64,000 bases of DNA, from assembly GCF_000750635.1 (NCBI RefSeq), contig NZ_CCDM010000004.1:62001-126000 (forward strand). The letters run 5' to 3'. The notes under the pieces are model-generated. The model worked only from the letters and a program-made list of their open reading frames with translations. It was not told where the DNA came from and ran no database searches. The stretch comes from Oceanobacillus jeddahensis (GTDB lineage Bacteria > Bacillota > Bacilli > Bacillales > Amphibacillaceae). The position numbers were made by a program, and so were the translations under genes. Of the stretch, positions 9,120 through 18,788 are shown in pieces (position 1 is the stretch's first letter; each line of letters begins with the position of its first letter).

Positions 9120-9563
9120 TTAAAAATGATCTAGTGAATCCTTATTTTTGATTTCCGTCATTAATTGCTGATTTTGGATTACTTCCATTAACTGACGCAA
9201 CACATCTAAATGCGTTTCACTGCTTTTAAATCCAAGTATAAAAAGGATATCAACCATTACTATTTCTGTTGGCTCATCCATTCTATGCATTGGTATCGGG
9301 CTCTTTAAGGTAACAACAGCAATAAAATTTTTTCTCACATATTCTACGCCACCGTGAGGGATAGCAACTGCATCCTGTTTTAACTTTAAACCAGTAGGAT
9401 ATTTATCCTCGCGAAGAATTAATGCTTCTTGAAAGCCTTTATCTACATAATTTTTGTCTGTCAATGTTTTCATTACGATGGTTAAAACATCATCAAAGTT
9501 GTTACATTCCAGATTATTAAATACAAGATCATGGTGCAGATATTCTTTTAACAACGATGTCAT
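9120..9563 (-). CDS. PTS EIIA component, fructose/mannitol/galactitol type
   Basis: Cytoplasmic phosphocarrier of 147 residues. His70 in AIPHGG is the expected phosphate acceptor from HPr. The whole protein matches a PTS_EIIA type 2 domain. It lies 17 bases after the regulator gene and upstream of EIIB in one operon. Confidence 0.9.
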   Translation of the reverse strand: MTSLLKEYLHHDLVFNNLECNNFDDVLTIVMKTLTDKNYVDKGFQEALILREDKYPTGLKLKQDAVAIPHGGVEYVRKNFIAVVTLKSPIPMHRMDEPTEIVMVDILFILGFKSSETHLDVLRQLMEVIQNQQLMTEIKNKDSLDHF

Positions 9564-9580
9564 CCTTTCTTTCCCAGTAA

Positions 9581-11692
9581 TTATGTTTCCGAATAAAGAT
9601 TTAAAATGTCGATGATTTGTTCTTTTTTATGTGCATCTATTATTTGCTGAACACTATTTTTATCTTTAATTAGCTCAGTTAATTGTCCAAGTGCTCTTAA
9701 ATGTTGCTTATTATCCCAAGATGCTAAAACAACAAACACATAAATTGAAAATCCAAATAAATCCACAGGTTCCTGTAAATGCAGTACACTTATTCCCGTT
9801 TTGTTAACACCACCTGCTGAATTAGCATGGGGCAATGCTAGATGTTTAGAAAGGACGACATAGGGACCGTAATGATTGATATGTTGAATCATTTTATTTA
9901 CATAGCTTTTATTAATCGATTGATCTTTAATTAATGGTTTTGCTGCGACTTCAACAGCTTCCTTCCAGTCTTTTACTGCGTGTTGAAAATGAATTCTTCT
10001 TGAAGGAATCAAGTCACTTAAAGAAGGTTTTCTCTCGCTTTCAATCGTCAAAGGTACTTGTAAATACTTTTTGAATTCCTCTCTCAAGCCGTCTTGATCA
10101 TGGATATCTGCATAGCGCTTCACAATTTCCATAACAGCATCCACTGAATGCGTAGTTCCAGGTTTATATTCGTTAGCTAATCGGTTGATTTTCTTTAGCA
10201 ATAATTCCTTATCTTTATTATCTAAAATAGGGTTAACTACTAAGACAGGAACTTTATTTTCTTCAAGTGGTACGGTAGATACAATAAAATCAACTGATTT
10301 AACAAATTGCTGATAGTCTCTTAAAGACTTCGTTGCAACAATATCCACTTCGGTTAATAATCCTTCCAGCTGAGATTCCAATATTTTTGAAGTACCTATT
10401 CCACTTGTACAAACAATTAAAATACGTAAACGGTTTTGATTAAGGACAATCCCTTCACGTCTTAACCAACCTCCAAAGTGCATCGCAATAAAAGCAATTT
10501 CATTCTCTTCAACCTTTTTTTGAATAAATTTTTCAAAGTGATGAATCACTTTTTCTGTTAAATGATAAATTTCAGGATAATTTTTCTTAACTGATGTATG
10601 CAGTTTTGTTTCAATTTTTATGTTGTACTTGGAGCGGTAATAAGCTGGTTTCAAATGAACCAATAAGTTCTGAATCATTTTCTTCTTTTCTGTAAATTCA
10701 ATAGCAGCATATAATTGAAATTCAGCTATCATCACTTCAATAACTTCTTCTAATTGATTTAATTCCTTTCTTTCATTATAAGAAGGAGCTTCATAATTCA
10801 CTTTGGCACTTAATAAATATCTGGAAAGAAAATAGATTTCTGTTTTTGGAATATGAAATTGATATTGTTTCCTTAGTTCCTGGCATAGTTGTGTTACTCC
10901 ATTAAATGCTTCTGTTGAGCTGATTACATTTTCTTCAACTGGATCAATATCTACATACTTTGCTTTCTCCATTCTTTTTGTGAATAAATAAATCCATATT
11001 ACTAACTCTACAAAAATGTCATCAGTAAATTCTAAATACTGGCTAGTCTCATATGCATGCAAGCTCTGTTTAATTTGCTGCATTCGACTTAAATCAAATA
11101 ATTGGTATGCTTGTACTTTATTTCTTCCCCCTTCCTCTTCTTTATTGGATTCGTTAACGATGCTATGCCACCCATTTAACGGAATAATAAAAGGGAGATA
11201 ATAAAAAAATGCATTTCTGACTTGTGCTTCTTCTCCAATAGGGATATATCCTTCATATCGTTCGGATATAATTTCAATTTGAAGCGTTTTCAATTCCTGC
11301 TTTAACTTTTTTACATCTTCAAGAATTGTATTTCTACTCACTTCAAAGAGATTTTGATAGTCTTCTAGATACATAGGCTGATCATATGTTGTCATATAAA
11401 GATAAATCCATGCCCTTCTTTCATTTGGAGAATACGCATAGTATGGATAATCAGAAGCACTTATTTCCAACTTTAGTTGCTCTTTAAGAGAGCTATCTAA
11501 AAATAAACCTTTTTCACGAATCTGCCCAATTTCTTTATATCCGTTACCTTTCAACCAATCATTTGTCTTACTTAAATCGTTATAGATTGTCCGACTAGAC
11601 ACGTTAAAACTATCTGCCAGCTCATCTACAGCCACGTATTCATTCGAATAGATTAATTGATTCAGCAATGCTAAAATCCTTTGATTCAACAC
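9581..11692 (-). CDS. PRD-containing transcriptional activator with EIIB- and EIIA-like domains (MtlR/LicR type)
   Basis: PTS-controlled activator of the operon that it heads, 703 residues. Domains in order: helix-turn-helix near 1-60 (VDELADSFNVSSRTIYNDL), a second Mga-type helix-turn-helix near 100-135, two PRDs near 190-415, a GatB-like EIIB near 420-510 (CTSGIGTS with its cysteine), and an EIIA near 545-700 with LPHAN. Phosphorylation of the PRD histidines by HPr and of the EIIB/EIIA by the cognate PTS normally sets activity. A TATAAT at 11759-11754 on the minus strand, without a good -35 box, fits an activator-dependent promoter. Confidence 0.88.
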   Translation of the reverse strand: MLNQRILALLNQLIYSNEYVAVDELADSFNVSSRTIYNDLSKTNDWLKGNGYKEIGQIREKGLFLDSSLKEQLKLEISASDYPYYAYSPNERRAWIYLYMTTYDQPMYLEDYQNLFEVSRNTILEDVKKLKQELKTLQIEIISERYEGYIPIGEEAQVRNAFFYYLPFIIPLNGWHSIVNESNKEEEGGRNKVQAYQLFDLSRMQQIKQSLHAYETSQYLEFTDDIFVELVIWIYLFTKRMEKAKYVDIDPVEENVISSTEAFNGVTQLCQELRKQYQFHIPKTEIYFLSRYLLSAKVNYEAPSYNERKELNQLEEVIEVMIAEFQLYAAIEFTEKKKMIQNLLVHLKPAYYRSKYNIKIETKLHTSVKKNYPEIYHLTEKVIHHFEKFIQKKVEENEIAFIAMHFGGWLRREGIVLNQNRLRILIVCTSGIGTSKILESQLEGLLTEVDIVATKSLRDYQQFVKSVDFIVSTVPLEENKVPVLVVNPILDNKDKELLLKKINRLANEYKPGTTHSVDAVMEIVKRYADIHDQDGLREEFKKYLQVPLTIESERKPSLSDLIPSRRIHFQHAVKDWKEAVEVAAKPLIKDQSINKSYVNKMIQHINHYGPYVVLSKHLALPHANSAGGVNKTGISVLHLQEPVDLFGFSIYVFVVLASWDNKQHLRALGQLTELIKDKNSVQQIIDAHKKEQIIDILNLYSET

Positions 11693-11821
11693 ATAACACC
11701 ACCTAAAAACATAATAAAATGATTTGTATTATGTTCTATTTGCATTATAAGTAAAATAAAAAATGAAAATAAGACCAAATTCTTTCCAAAGCTATTTGCA
11801 AAGTTGTACCAGTATAAAACG

Positions 11822-11870
11822 AAACAAAAAAAGATACCTAAGTAACTTTATAAAAGTTTCCGGTATCTTT
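11822..11870 (-). terminator. Terminator of the C45 hydrolase gene
   Basis: A 9-bp stem (11830-11838 with 11862-11870) is followed on the minus strand by a run of seven T. It lies just after the stop of the gene at 11878. Confidence 0.75.
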
Positions 11871-11877
11871 AAAAAAA

Positions 11878-12978
11878 TTATTTTTTCATTTTATACCAAT
11901 CCGCCTTTTCCATATGAACAAACGGAATATCTGTATCAATCATTCCAGTAACCTCGGAAACAGGAAAATCCTTTCCCTTCAACCAGGAAGCAAAATCAAA
12001 TTTCACAGGCTGCTGATCACCGCCAAGCGCAAGCCATGCTTCTAATTTCGATGGAAAATACGCGGAAGTATGTATGGTTCCTGCCCACTGTCCGTATAGT
12101 TTAGAAAAAACACCATTCTCTGTTCCGTTTAACAGCTGAAAAGCTTCTTCTCCGCAAAGAGAATGAGGTGAGTTACTTTCCATAATTTCCAGACGCCTTA
12201 TCGAATCCTTCAGATAATGACGATTTTCTTTCTTCAATAGTTGAAAATGATTCGTACACGCTTCTCCAGTTCTTACCTCTACATTTCTAGGTGAGGCCTC
12301 AACAATTGTCGACTCCGAATGCTCTTTATCAAACAATACATAGCTGAATGACCCCCGGTGCGGGATTTGTTTTAATAACGCAACAGCTTCTTCTATATTG
12401 GCACATGTTTCCAAAATAATTCTGCCAATCATATGACAGACAAAACCATCTTTTGGCCGTTTACGATGCATAAAGGTATATCCCATGGCCAACCCATGTT
12501 CATTCATACCGTCACATCTACCCGTTACTTTCTGGGTAACACCTATCACCGCATATCCTATATCCGTTGGCTGAAACACCGAATAAAAACCGTCATAGGT
12601 TTTAGGATGATAATCATAATTACGGATCAAATAGCCTTCTCCCGTTAAAATCGAGCATCCTGATCGGTTCAATTTAACCCGAAACCCTCCAAATTCAAGT
12701 AAAACTCTCTCCATGGACCACTCGAGTGCTTCTGCAAAACCTGTTAACTCCTCCCATATTGCCGGCGCTATTTCTTGAAAAATCCTTTTTGTTTCATGAA
12801 TATCAATAGAAAACAAAGGTGTTCTTACCTTCCATTGATTTTCACGATTCTTTAATAAGATATGATTTTTAACTAAAGAACCTTGATGATAGCCAAATTC
12901 ATAATGAGTTCCTCGAAATTGAATAATACTTGTTGCTATTTTTTTCAAACGAATTCCCCCCTCTTGCACTTTAATCAT
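11878..12978 (-). CDS. C45-family acyltransferase-like Ntn hydrolase
   Basis: Resembles acyl-CoA:6-aminopenicillanate acyltransferase and related C45 peptidases, which are amide hydrolases activated by self-cleavage before a cysteine. Seen: the N-terminal FRGTHYEFGYHQG segment and Cys108 in NRSGCSIL followed by the RNYDYHP motif. That arrangement matches the family's Cys nucleophile and Asp/Arg surroundings. Two starts are possible: ATG 12978 (GGAGG 7 bases upstream) or TTG 12948 (AGAGGGGGG upstream). I keep the ATG. There is no signal peptide. Many such proteins in Bacillaceae have no known substrate. Confidence 0.8.
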   Translation of the reverse strand: MIKVQEGGIRLKKIATSIIQFRGTHYEFGYHQGSLVKNHILLKNRENQWKVRTPLFSIDIHETKRIFQEIAPAIWEELTGFAEALEWSMERVLLEFGGFRVKLNRSGCSILTGEGYLIRNYDYHPKTYDGFYSVFQPTDIGYAVIGVTQKVTGRCDGMNEHGLAMGYTFMHRKRPKDGFVCHMIGRIILETCANIEEAVALLKQIPHRGSFSYVLFDKEHSESTIVEASPRNVEVRTGEACTNHFQLLKKENRHYLKDSIRRLEIMESNSPHSLCGEEAFQLLNGTENGVFSKLYGQWAGTIHTSAYFPSKLEAWLALGGDQQPVKFDFASWLKGKDFPVSEVTGMIDTDIPFVHMEKADWYKMKK

Positions 12979-13160
12979 TCATCAACCTCCGCCTTTATAA
13001 AGCTCTTTATGTACAAAGCATACACAAAGGAGGAAATAATCCTACTTCCTTTATCATACCAGAATGTTCCTGTTCGGTTAAAATACTTCGTTTCTAATAT
13101 ATGGAGCTGATAATACTTCTGTATACTTTCTTCAAAAATGCGCCGTTCGCCCTTATACAT
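12975..13160 (-). CDS. Small hypothetical protein upstream of the C45 hydrolase
   Basis: A 61-residue basic, aromatic-rich ORF whose TGA overlaps the next ATG as ATGA. The GGAGG for the hydrolase lies inside its last codons. This tight coupling argues that it is translated, but its own ribosome site (AAAAAAGAT) is weak and I recognise no family. Confidence 0.4.
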   Translation of the reverse strand: MYKGERRIFEESIQKYYQLHILETKYFNRTGTFWYDKGSRIISSFVYALYIKSFIKAEVDE

Positions 13161-13335
13161 ATCTTTTTTCTGTTACAAATTACCAACCCATTTTACATGG
13201 TTATATAAATAATAGGAATGTGTCTACACCGACTTTTCACCAGAGAATATATTGGTTAAGAACACTGCATTTGAAGATATTTTTTCATAAATGTTTCTGT
13301 TTAAGATATCTATTCTTAATGAAAGGAGAATCATA

Positions 13336-14748
13336 ATGTCCCAACCAAATATCCCAAACTTTACGCCTAATATTACTTTAACAAGGGATGATGCAATCAA
13401 TTTACTATTAGCTTCTATTGCTATGGAAGAATTAGGGCTTTCACATATTATTAATGCGGAGGGCGAAAAAATACAATATGCTTTAGGTACCCTTCCTGGT
13501 CTGACAACACCTGCAACATTACCTGAAATATTGGAAGTAAATGAAGCAGTTCAAGATATGCTTGCGACAGCGATGAAAAAAGAATTACTATTGGATAATA
13601 AACTAAAACAAGTAACCAGCATTATTCCAGATGGGGATTTAGGACCTACTGGGCCGACAGGGCCTACGGGTGCCACAGGACCTGCTGGACCGCCGGGACC
13701 TACGGGTGCTACAGGACCTGCTGGCGATATCGGAGCTACCGGACCGATTGGACCTACAGGCGCCACGGGACCTGCTGGCGATATCGGCGCTACCGGACCG
13801 ATTGGACCTACGGGCGCTACGGGGCCTGCTGGCGATGTCGGAGTCACTGGACCGATTGGACCTACAGGCGCCACGGGACCTGCTGGCGATGTCGGAGCCA
13901 CTGGTCCGACAGGGCCTACGGGCGCCACAGGACCTGCTGGCGATATCGGAGCCACAGGACCGATTGGACCTACAGGCGCCACGGGGCCTGCTGGCGATAT
14001 CGGAGCTACCGGACCGATTGGACCTACAGGCGCCACGGGACCTGCCGGCGATATCGGCGCTACTGGACCGATTGGACCTACGGGTGCTACAGGACCTGCT
14101 GGCGATATCGGAGCCACAGGACCGATTGGACCTACAGGCGCCACGGGACCTGCTGGCGATATCGGCGCTACTGGACCGATTGGACCTACAGGCGCCACGG
14201 GACCTGCCGGCGATGCTGGAGCTACTGGTCCGACAGGGCCTACGGGCGCCACAGGACCTGCATTTGCAGAAAACGGATTTTCTGCATTTCAAGGAACAAT
14301 GACTGTAACTGAATCAGAACAATTAATTAGCTGGTCTACACTACCACCTTACTATCCAAACCCTAACTTTAATGCATTAGATGGAATATTTACCGTCCCT
14401 GAAACAGGCCGTTATTCCATTAACGCAACCATAAACTATCAAACAACTGCCGCACTTACTGTTTCCCTTGGAGGGGGAGTAAACCCAGCTTTTGCGGTTC
14501 AACGGATTACACCAGACCCTACACCATTAGTAACTGGGCTATTTCCTGTATTGAACGTAAACGTTGCCCTAATTCTCACCTTGAGAGCTGTATTAGGAAA
14601 CGGAACCGTAACATTGGCCGGAGAAGTCGAACTAAACGCCGGAGATCAAATTGGGCTATTCTATATAGCTGACGGTTTAACCATAGGCTTAAACCTGGGC
14701 GGTACTGACCAGCAAGGTATCGTTTGGTCAATCAATCAAATTGCCTAA
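13336..14748 (+). CDS. Collagen-like spore-surface protein (BclA-like architecture)
   Basis: Predicted filament protein of the spore outer surface, 470 residues. The N-terminal domain (1-102) has NIPNFTPNI and a helical stretch ending INAEGEKIQ, shared with the two paralogues at 15221 and 15688. Residues 103-309 are 69 unbroken Gly-X-Y triplets. Residues 310-470 form a beta-rich C1q/BclA-like head that would trimerise. Threonines in the Y positions (GPT, GAT) are the kind of sites glycosylated in BclA. There is no classical signal peptide. The start is the ATG after AAAGGAG; an upstream in-frame ATG has no site. It heads a large glycosyltransferase region, so it is the likely glycan acceptor (inference). 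Confidence 0.85.
   Translation: MSQPNIPNFTPNITLTRDDAINLLLASIAMEELGLSHIINAEGEKIQYALGTLPGLTTPATLPEILEVNEAVQDMLATAMKKELLLDNKLKQVTSIIPDGDLGPTGPTGPTGATGPAGPPGPTGATGPAGDIGATGPIGPTGATGPAGDIGATGPIGPTGATGPAGDVGVTGPIGPTGATGPAGDVGATGPTGPTGATGPAGDIGATGPIGPTGATGPAGDIGATGPIGPTGATGPAGDIGATGPIGPTGATGPAGDIGATGPIGPTGATGPAGDIGATGPIGPTGATGPAGDAGATGPTGPTGATGPAFAENGFSAFQGTMTVTESEQLISWSTLPPYYPNPNFNALDGIFTVPETGRYSINATINYQTTAALTVSLGGGVNPAFAVQRITPDPTPLVTGLFPVLNVNVALILTLRAVLGNGTVTLAGEVELNAGDQIGLFYIADGLTIGLNLGGTDQQGIVWSINQIA
13642..14262 (+). repeat. 54-bp tandem repeat encoding collagen triplets
   Basis: Ten near-identical units of 18 residues ([18 protein letters not shown] type) run through the collagen region. Some carry GDV or GDA. 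Such arrays often change copy number between strains. Opposite-strand ORFs here are shadows. Confidence 0.95.
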
Positions 14749-14755
14749 TCCCACT

Positions 14756-14787
14756 AATCTGGAGTGCACACGCACTCCAGATTTTTT
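14756..14787 (+). terminator. Terminator of the collagen-like gene
   Basis: A perfect 12-bp stem (14756-14767 with 14772-14783) and 4-nt loop, then a T run, seven bases after the stop codon. Confidence 0.92.
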
Positions 14788-14888
14788 ATTACATAACATG
14801 TGTAAAACAAAAAAGCTTCAAATCATTGAAAAAATCATTTATCATCCTCTGAAAATATAAACTTCTACACTTGTCTTTCACACTTTTA

Positions 14889-15117
14889 TTTATCACGGAG
14901 AACCGCCCGTAAAACTCCCACCTCAAAATAAAGAGCGAAAATAAATTTATGGCGGGAGATAACAGGCGCTAACTCCCTGAATCACTTAGGCTAATTCAGT
15001 GGGAAAATGAAGGAAGCAGACTAAGTTCACAACGTCCTGGGACTGGTGCTGCGGTTACTCATCCCATCGTAAAGAGTTGTGCGTCGAAAAACTCCCACTG
15101 AATGAAGTTTCGTTTTA
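14889..15117 (-). repeat. Interspersed structured repeat, copy A (reverse)
   Basis: A complete copy, in reverse orientation, of the roughly 250-bp family also at 37387, 46355, 52761 and 61045. It runs from TTTATCACGGAGAA to the inverse of AAAACGAAACTT. Inside, TTCAGTGGGA pairs with TCCCACTGAA. It fills most of the gap between the collagen-like gene and the first paralogue. Confidence 0.9.
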
Positions 15118-15220
15118 TTACCAAATAGACCATTACCCATTTATGGAACGGCCTAATTGAGGAAATCATACGATGGATGTAGAGCAATAGATAAATGTCT
15201 AAAAAGGAGGAGGAACCCAT

Positions 15221-15520
15221 TTGTCGCAAGCGAATATCCCAAATATCACACCTGAAATTTCCATCGATCGGGAGGATGTCATTAATTTATTATTAGCTTC
15301 CATTGCATTAGAAGAACTTGGCCTGGCACACATCATCAATGCAGAAGGGGAAAAAATTCAATACGCCTTGGGCACTTTAAACACTTCCCCTGGATCGATT
15401 TTGGAAATAGATGATTTGATTAATATCAATGAAAGTGTCCAATCGACATTAGAAACGGTATTAAAAAAAGAACTGTTATTGCAAACAAAACTTAAAAATG
15501 TATTGGATATCATTGAATAA
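15221..15520 (+). CDS. Short paralogue of the collagen protein's N-terminal domain
   Basis: 99 residues beginning MSQANIPNITPEI, closely matching the first hundred residues of the collagen-like protein, including the LLLASIALEELGL helix and INAEGEKIQ. It lacks collagen repeats and a head. It starts with TTG behind AAAAAGGAGGAGG. The domain probably anchors or assembles at the spore surface, so this could be a spacer or cap subunit (inference). Confidence 0.8.
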   Translation: MSQANIPNITPEISIDREDVINLLLASIALEELGLAHIINAEGEKIQYALGTLNTSPGSILEIDDLININESVQSTLETVLKKELLLQTKLKNVLDIIE

Positions 15521-15687
15521 ATGATTTTATTTTTGCAAAGAAAGTTGTAAAGACCGTTTACAGCTGATTTGTTAGAAAGAATACTCATTATTCCCTTTAG
15601 TAAAAAGTAAAAATCCGTACAGGGATCACAACTTATGTTACGAGTCCCTGTTCGTTTAGATAAATAAACTTAACAGGAGGAAGTCCT

Positions 15688-16113
15688 ATGTCCATGCCAA
15701 ACATACCAAATATCACACCTATCGTCTCACTAAACCGCTGTGAAACGATTGATTTATTATTATCTTCCATCGCTTTAGAAGAAATAGGTTTATCGCATAT
15801 TTTGAATGCAGAAGGAGAAAAGCTTCAAGCATTCTTAAAGGATCCGCACCATTGTTTAAAGGATTATTTAAAAATGAATGACAGTGTTAATAAAACGTTA
15901 CGTACCATTGTTAAATCGCAGATGCTGCTTCAATTCAAATTAGAAGATGTTACTGCCTTGGATGAGTCATGTGAATGTAAATGCAAAGAAAAAAAGCCGA
16001 AGCCCAAACATCAAGGCTGTAAAAACAATTTCTATGAAGAATTAGGTTATCATCCTTCAACCGATTGTGACTGCAAGTATTGCAGAGAAAACAGACCTTG
16101 CTCCGAGGAATAA
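15688..16113 (+). CDS. Second paralogue with Cys-rich tail
   Basis: 141 residues. The first 90 match the same N-terminal domain (MSMPNIPNITPIV and LNAEGEKLQ). The tail is new: it holds eight cysteines spaced CECKCK, GCK, DCDCKYC and PC, with many lysines. That suggests disulfide or metal cross-linking in the coat. AACAGGAGG precedes the ATG. It lies 15 bases before the next gene. Confidence 0.8.
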   Translation: MSMPNIPNITPIVSLNRCETIDLLLSSIALEEIGLSHILNAEGEKLQAFLKDPHHCLKDYLKMNDSVNKTLRTIVKSQMLLQFKLEDVTALDESCECKCKEKKPKPKHQGCKNNFYEELGYHPSTDCDCKYCRENRPCSEE

Positions 16114-16128
16114 AAGAGGAGGCTAAAA

Positions 16129-16623
16129 ATGATAAACGATGATTCCACAATGGAAGAAAAATGGAGCGAATGCGAATTACACTATATAACGTATACACAT
16201 ATTTTTTTATATTTTCTCACCGATTATTTTTATGAATATTTTTTTTATGATAAAAGTGTATCCGTTGCAGAGGAGGAACAAATGGAGAAAAAACTTCTGA
16301 TTTCTCTGTCTTCCCTTGAAAAGCTTCATTATCATTTTTTTCAACAAAAAGAATTGCTGGAAGAACTTGATTATTATTCCAATGAATCCGCGCTTGAGCA
16401 TGAAGACAGTTCAAGGGAGTATTTTAAAGAAGATATCCGGGAGCAGATTCTTGAATTAAAAAGACAAATTCAACAGCATCCTTTTTCTCTGGATACGTAT
16501 AAAAAGCACTGTTTAGAAAATTTAAATCTGTTATTAAGCTATTACCCCAAAGTTACAATTATTAATAATGCGTTTCCTCATGCCCCTTGGCTGTCCCGTC
16601 AAGTAAGTGAAGAAAATCTTTAA
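16129..16623 (+). CDS. Hypothetical acidic/aromatic protein of the spore glycan cluster
   Basis: 164 residues, unrecognised. The N-terminal 45 are rich in Tyr and Phe (YFLTDYFYEYFFYD). The middle is strongly charged and probably helical (residues 60-120). The end contains NNAFPHAPW. The GAGGAGG site and short gaps on both sides put it in the same operon as the paralogue and the GT2-TPR gene. Confidence 0.65.
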   Translation: MINDDSTMEEKWSECELHYITYTHIFLYFLTDYFYEYFFYDKSVSVAEEEQMEKKLLISLSSLEKLHYHFFQQKELLEELDYYSNESALEHEDSSREYFKEDIREQILELKRQIQQHPFSLDTYKKHCLENLNLLLSYYPKVTIINNAFPHAPWLSRQVSEENL

Positions 16624-16654
16624 GAATTAACTTAATACATCAGGAGGAAATCAA

Positions 16655-17680
16655 GTGGAATCAAGACCAACGATTACCTTATGTATGATTGTCAAAAACG
16701 AAGAAACTTTTCTTGAAAAATGTTTAACCAGTGTGCAGGGTTTTGCAGATGAAATTATTATGGTTGACACAGGTTCTACCGATAACTCCATCAATATTGC
16801 ACATACATTTCAAGTAAAAGTTTATCATTATGAATGGGAACATCATTTTGCAAAAGCAAGAAATGAAGGGATAAAGAAAGCCCAAAATGAATGGATATTA
16901 TGGTTGGATGCAGATGAATGTTTAGATATACAGGATCCGGAAACATTTAAGAAAAGATTAAATCAAATAGAAGCGAATATCCTTTTCCTGCCAATAACAA
17001 ATTTTACAGGTGATCATTTAGAATCGGAGGATCTTACATCCTATATCCATTACCAGCCCCGGCTATTTCGTAATCATCAAGGTATTCAGTTTATCCATCG
17101 TATTCATGAAACATTAGACACGGACCCAGAGAAAATGACAACGGATATACTAGACCTGCCTATCCTTCATTACGGTTATATTCATGAGATTACTAAAAAG
17201 AGAGATAAATCCGCTCGCAATAAACAAATTCTGAAATTAGAAGCTGCAAAAGAAACCCATAGTCCATGGATCGAGTATCATCTTGCCAGTGAATACTATC
17301 GTGACAAAGCATACAACCAGGCGTTTGAATATATCAATCAATCGATTTACAAATTTTTGTTAGAAGGACAAAAACCGCCTTCGATACTTTACAAACTGAA
17401 GTATGACATATTAATTCAAACCAATAGCATTGATCAGGCATTACCAGGTATTGAGAAAGCACTTCTCCTGTATCCAGATTACGTCGATTTACATTTTTAT
17501 AAAGGTCTTATTCTATTTCAACAAGCTGATTACCAAGCTGCAAAAAGATGTTTTGAAAAATGTCTAGAGCTGGGTGAAGTTCATCCAAACTATTTAATTT
17601 TAAAAGGCGTCGGGAGTTTTCGGGCAGCACATTATAAGAGCATGTGCATGGAGAAATTAAACACCTCAGACGAGAACTAG
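16655..17680 (+). CDS. GT2 glycosyltransferase with TPR-like C-terminus
   Basis: Inverting family 2 glycosyltransferase of the SunS/YtxC-like type with a helical repeat tail, 341 residues. Seen: CMIVKNEE near the start, the nucleotide-binding DTGSTDNS, the metal-binding DADE near residue 88, and TPR-like helices at about 210-320. It begins with GTG after AGGAGG. Homologous to the gene at 22107. TPR-fused GT2 enzymes often modify proteins directly, so this may place the first sugar on the collagen-like protein (inference). Confidence 0.85.
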   Translation: MESRPTITLCMIVKNEETFLEKCLTSVQGFADEIIMVDTGSTDNSINIAHTFQVKVYHYEWEHHFAKARNEGIKKAQNEWILWLDADECLDIQDPETFKKRLNQIEANILFLPITNFTGDHLESEDLTSYIHYQPRLFRNHQGIQFIHRIHETLDTDPEKMTTDILDLPILHYGYIHEITKKRDKSARNKQILKLEAAKETHSPWIEYHLASEYYRDKAYNQAFEYINQSIYKFLLEGQKPPSILYKLKYDILIQTNSIDQALPGIEKALLLYPDYVDLHFYKGLILFQQADYQAAKRCFEKCLELGEVHPNYLILKGVGSFRAAHYKSMCMEKLNTSDEN

Positions 17681-17690
17681 GAGGCAGAAA

Positions 17691-18779
17691 ATGAAACGTG
17701 TTTTGTATATTGGTTGGATTGGCTACAATAATTTAGGCGATGAATTAATGTTTGAATGTTTTAAAGAACAGTTTTATCAGCTTGGCGATGACTATGAGCT
17801 TGATCTGGTAAATAACGAAAAGCGTTACCTTGATAATGCTCCGCTTCAGGCTTATGATTTAATTGTGCTTGGCGGCGGTTCTATTTTAAGCGGAGCCGGT
17901 CATCCGATTCAGCCTTATATTATTGAAGCTTTATATCAAGCCTTGCAATTAAATAAAAAAATAATGATTTGGGGATCAGGTATCGATTGGGTACCTAAAT
18001 CTTATGTATCAAATAATCTAAACATCCAATTTCTTACAAATACATCAAAGCTATTCCAGGAAAAGTTAAATACAGTCTTCCATGAAAGCGTTTGGAGCGG
18101 TGTCAGAGGTCCGCTGACAAAACAACTCCTTGAACAGGCCGGTGTTAAAAAAGATGTTATCATCAGCGGAGATCCAGCATTTTTACTTCCAAATAAAACG
18201 GATAAAAACTTATTTCCAGCCTTGTTTAGTCCGAATGATAAAGTAATTGGAGTAAATTGGGGTACTTCCTTCCATAATATTTACGGTAGAAATGAAATCA
18301 CTTTGGAGAACCAGTTTGCAGAAGCTTTAAATCAATTGATTGCTGATGGCTATAAAATTTACTTTTATATCATGTGGCATGCTGATTTAGAGCATACCAA
18401 ACGCTTAGCTGCTAAATTAAACGATACAACTGCTTGGCAAATAAATGATACCGTTTATTCTGCAGAATCTGTCATATCTTTAATGACACATTTTAATTTT
18501 ACGATTAATTTTAAATTACATGCAAATTACCTGTCCCTTGCTGCCGGTGTTCCTTTTATTGCTTTAGGCTACCGCTTCAAAATATTTGATTTTGTCCGCT
18601 CTGTTCATTTAGAGGATATGGCTATCGCAACAGATGATGTAAATCTCGTATCTCAAATTACCTCTCTGGAGAAAAAAATAGTAAACAATCGTTCCGAAAT
18701 CGTTGAAACAATGGATAAGCAACAGAAGAATTATCGTTTAAAGCTGATAGAACCATTTGAACAAGGCTTATACATTTAA
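17691..18779 (+). CDS. Polysaccharide pyruvyl transferase family protein
   Basis: Member of the CsaB-like family that transfers pyruvate from PEP to sugars as a ketal. Seen: the N-terminal YIGWIGYNNLGDELM, the LGGGS motif near residue 62, WGSGID, and the late FKLHANYLSL helix. 362 residues. It has a paralogue in opposite orientation at 20984. It follows the GT2-TPR gene by 10 bases. Confidence 0.85.
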   Translation: MKRVLYIGWIGYNNLGDELMFECFKEQFYQLGDDYELDLVNNEKRYLDNAPLQAYDLIVLGGGSILSGAGHPIQPYIIEALYQALQLNKKIMIWGSGIDWVPKSYVSNNLNIQFLTNTSKLFQEKLNTVFHESVWSGVRGPLTKQLLEQAGVKKDVIISGDPAFLLPNKTDKNLFPALFSPNDKVIGVNWGTSFHNIYGRNEITLENQFAEALNQLIADGYKIYFYIMWHADLEHTKRLAAKLNDTTAWQINDTVYSAESVISLMTHFNFTINFKLHANYLSLAAGVPFIALGYRFKIFDFVRSVHLEDMAIATDDVNLVSQITSLEKKIVNNRSEIVETMDKQQKNYRLKLIEPFEQGLYI

Positions 18780-18788
18780 GAGGATGCG

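Noticed and set aside
13551-14292. Long opposite-strand and alternative-frame ORFs, and a CRISPR-like look
   Set aside because: They arise from the 54-bp collagen repeat; units are contiguous with no spacers.
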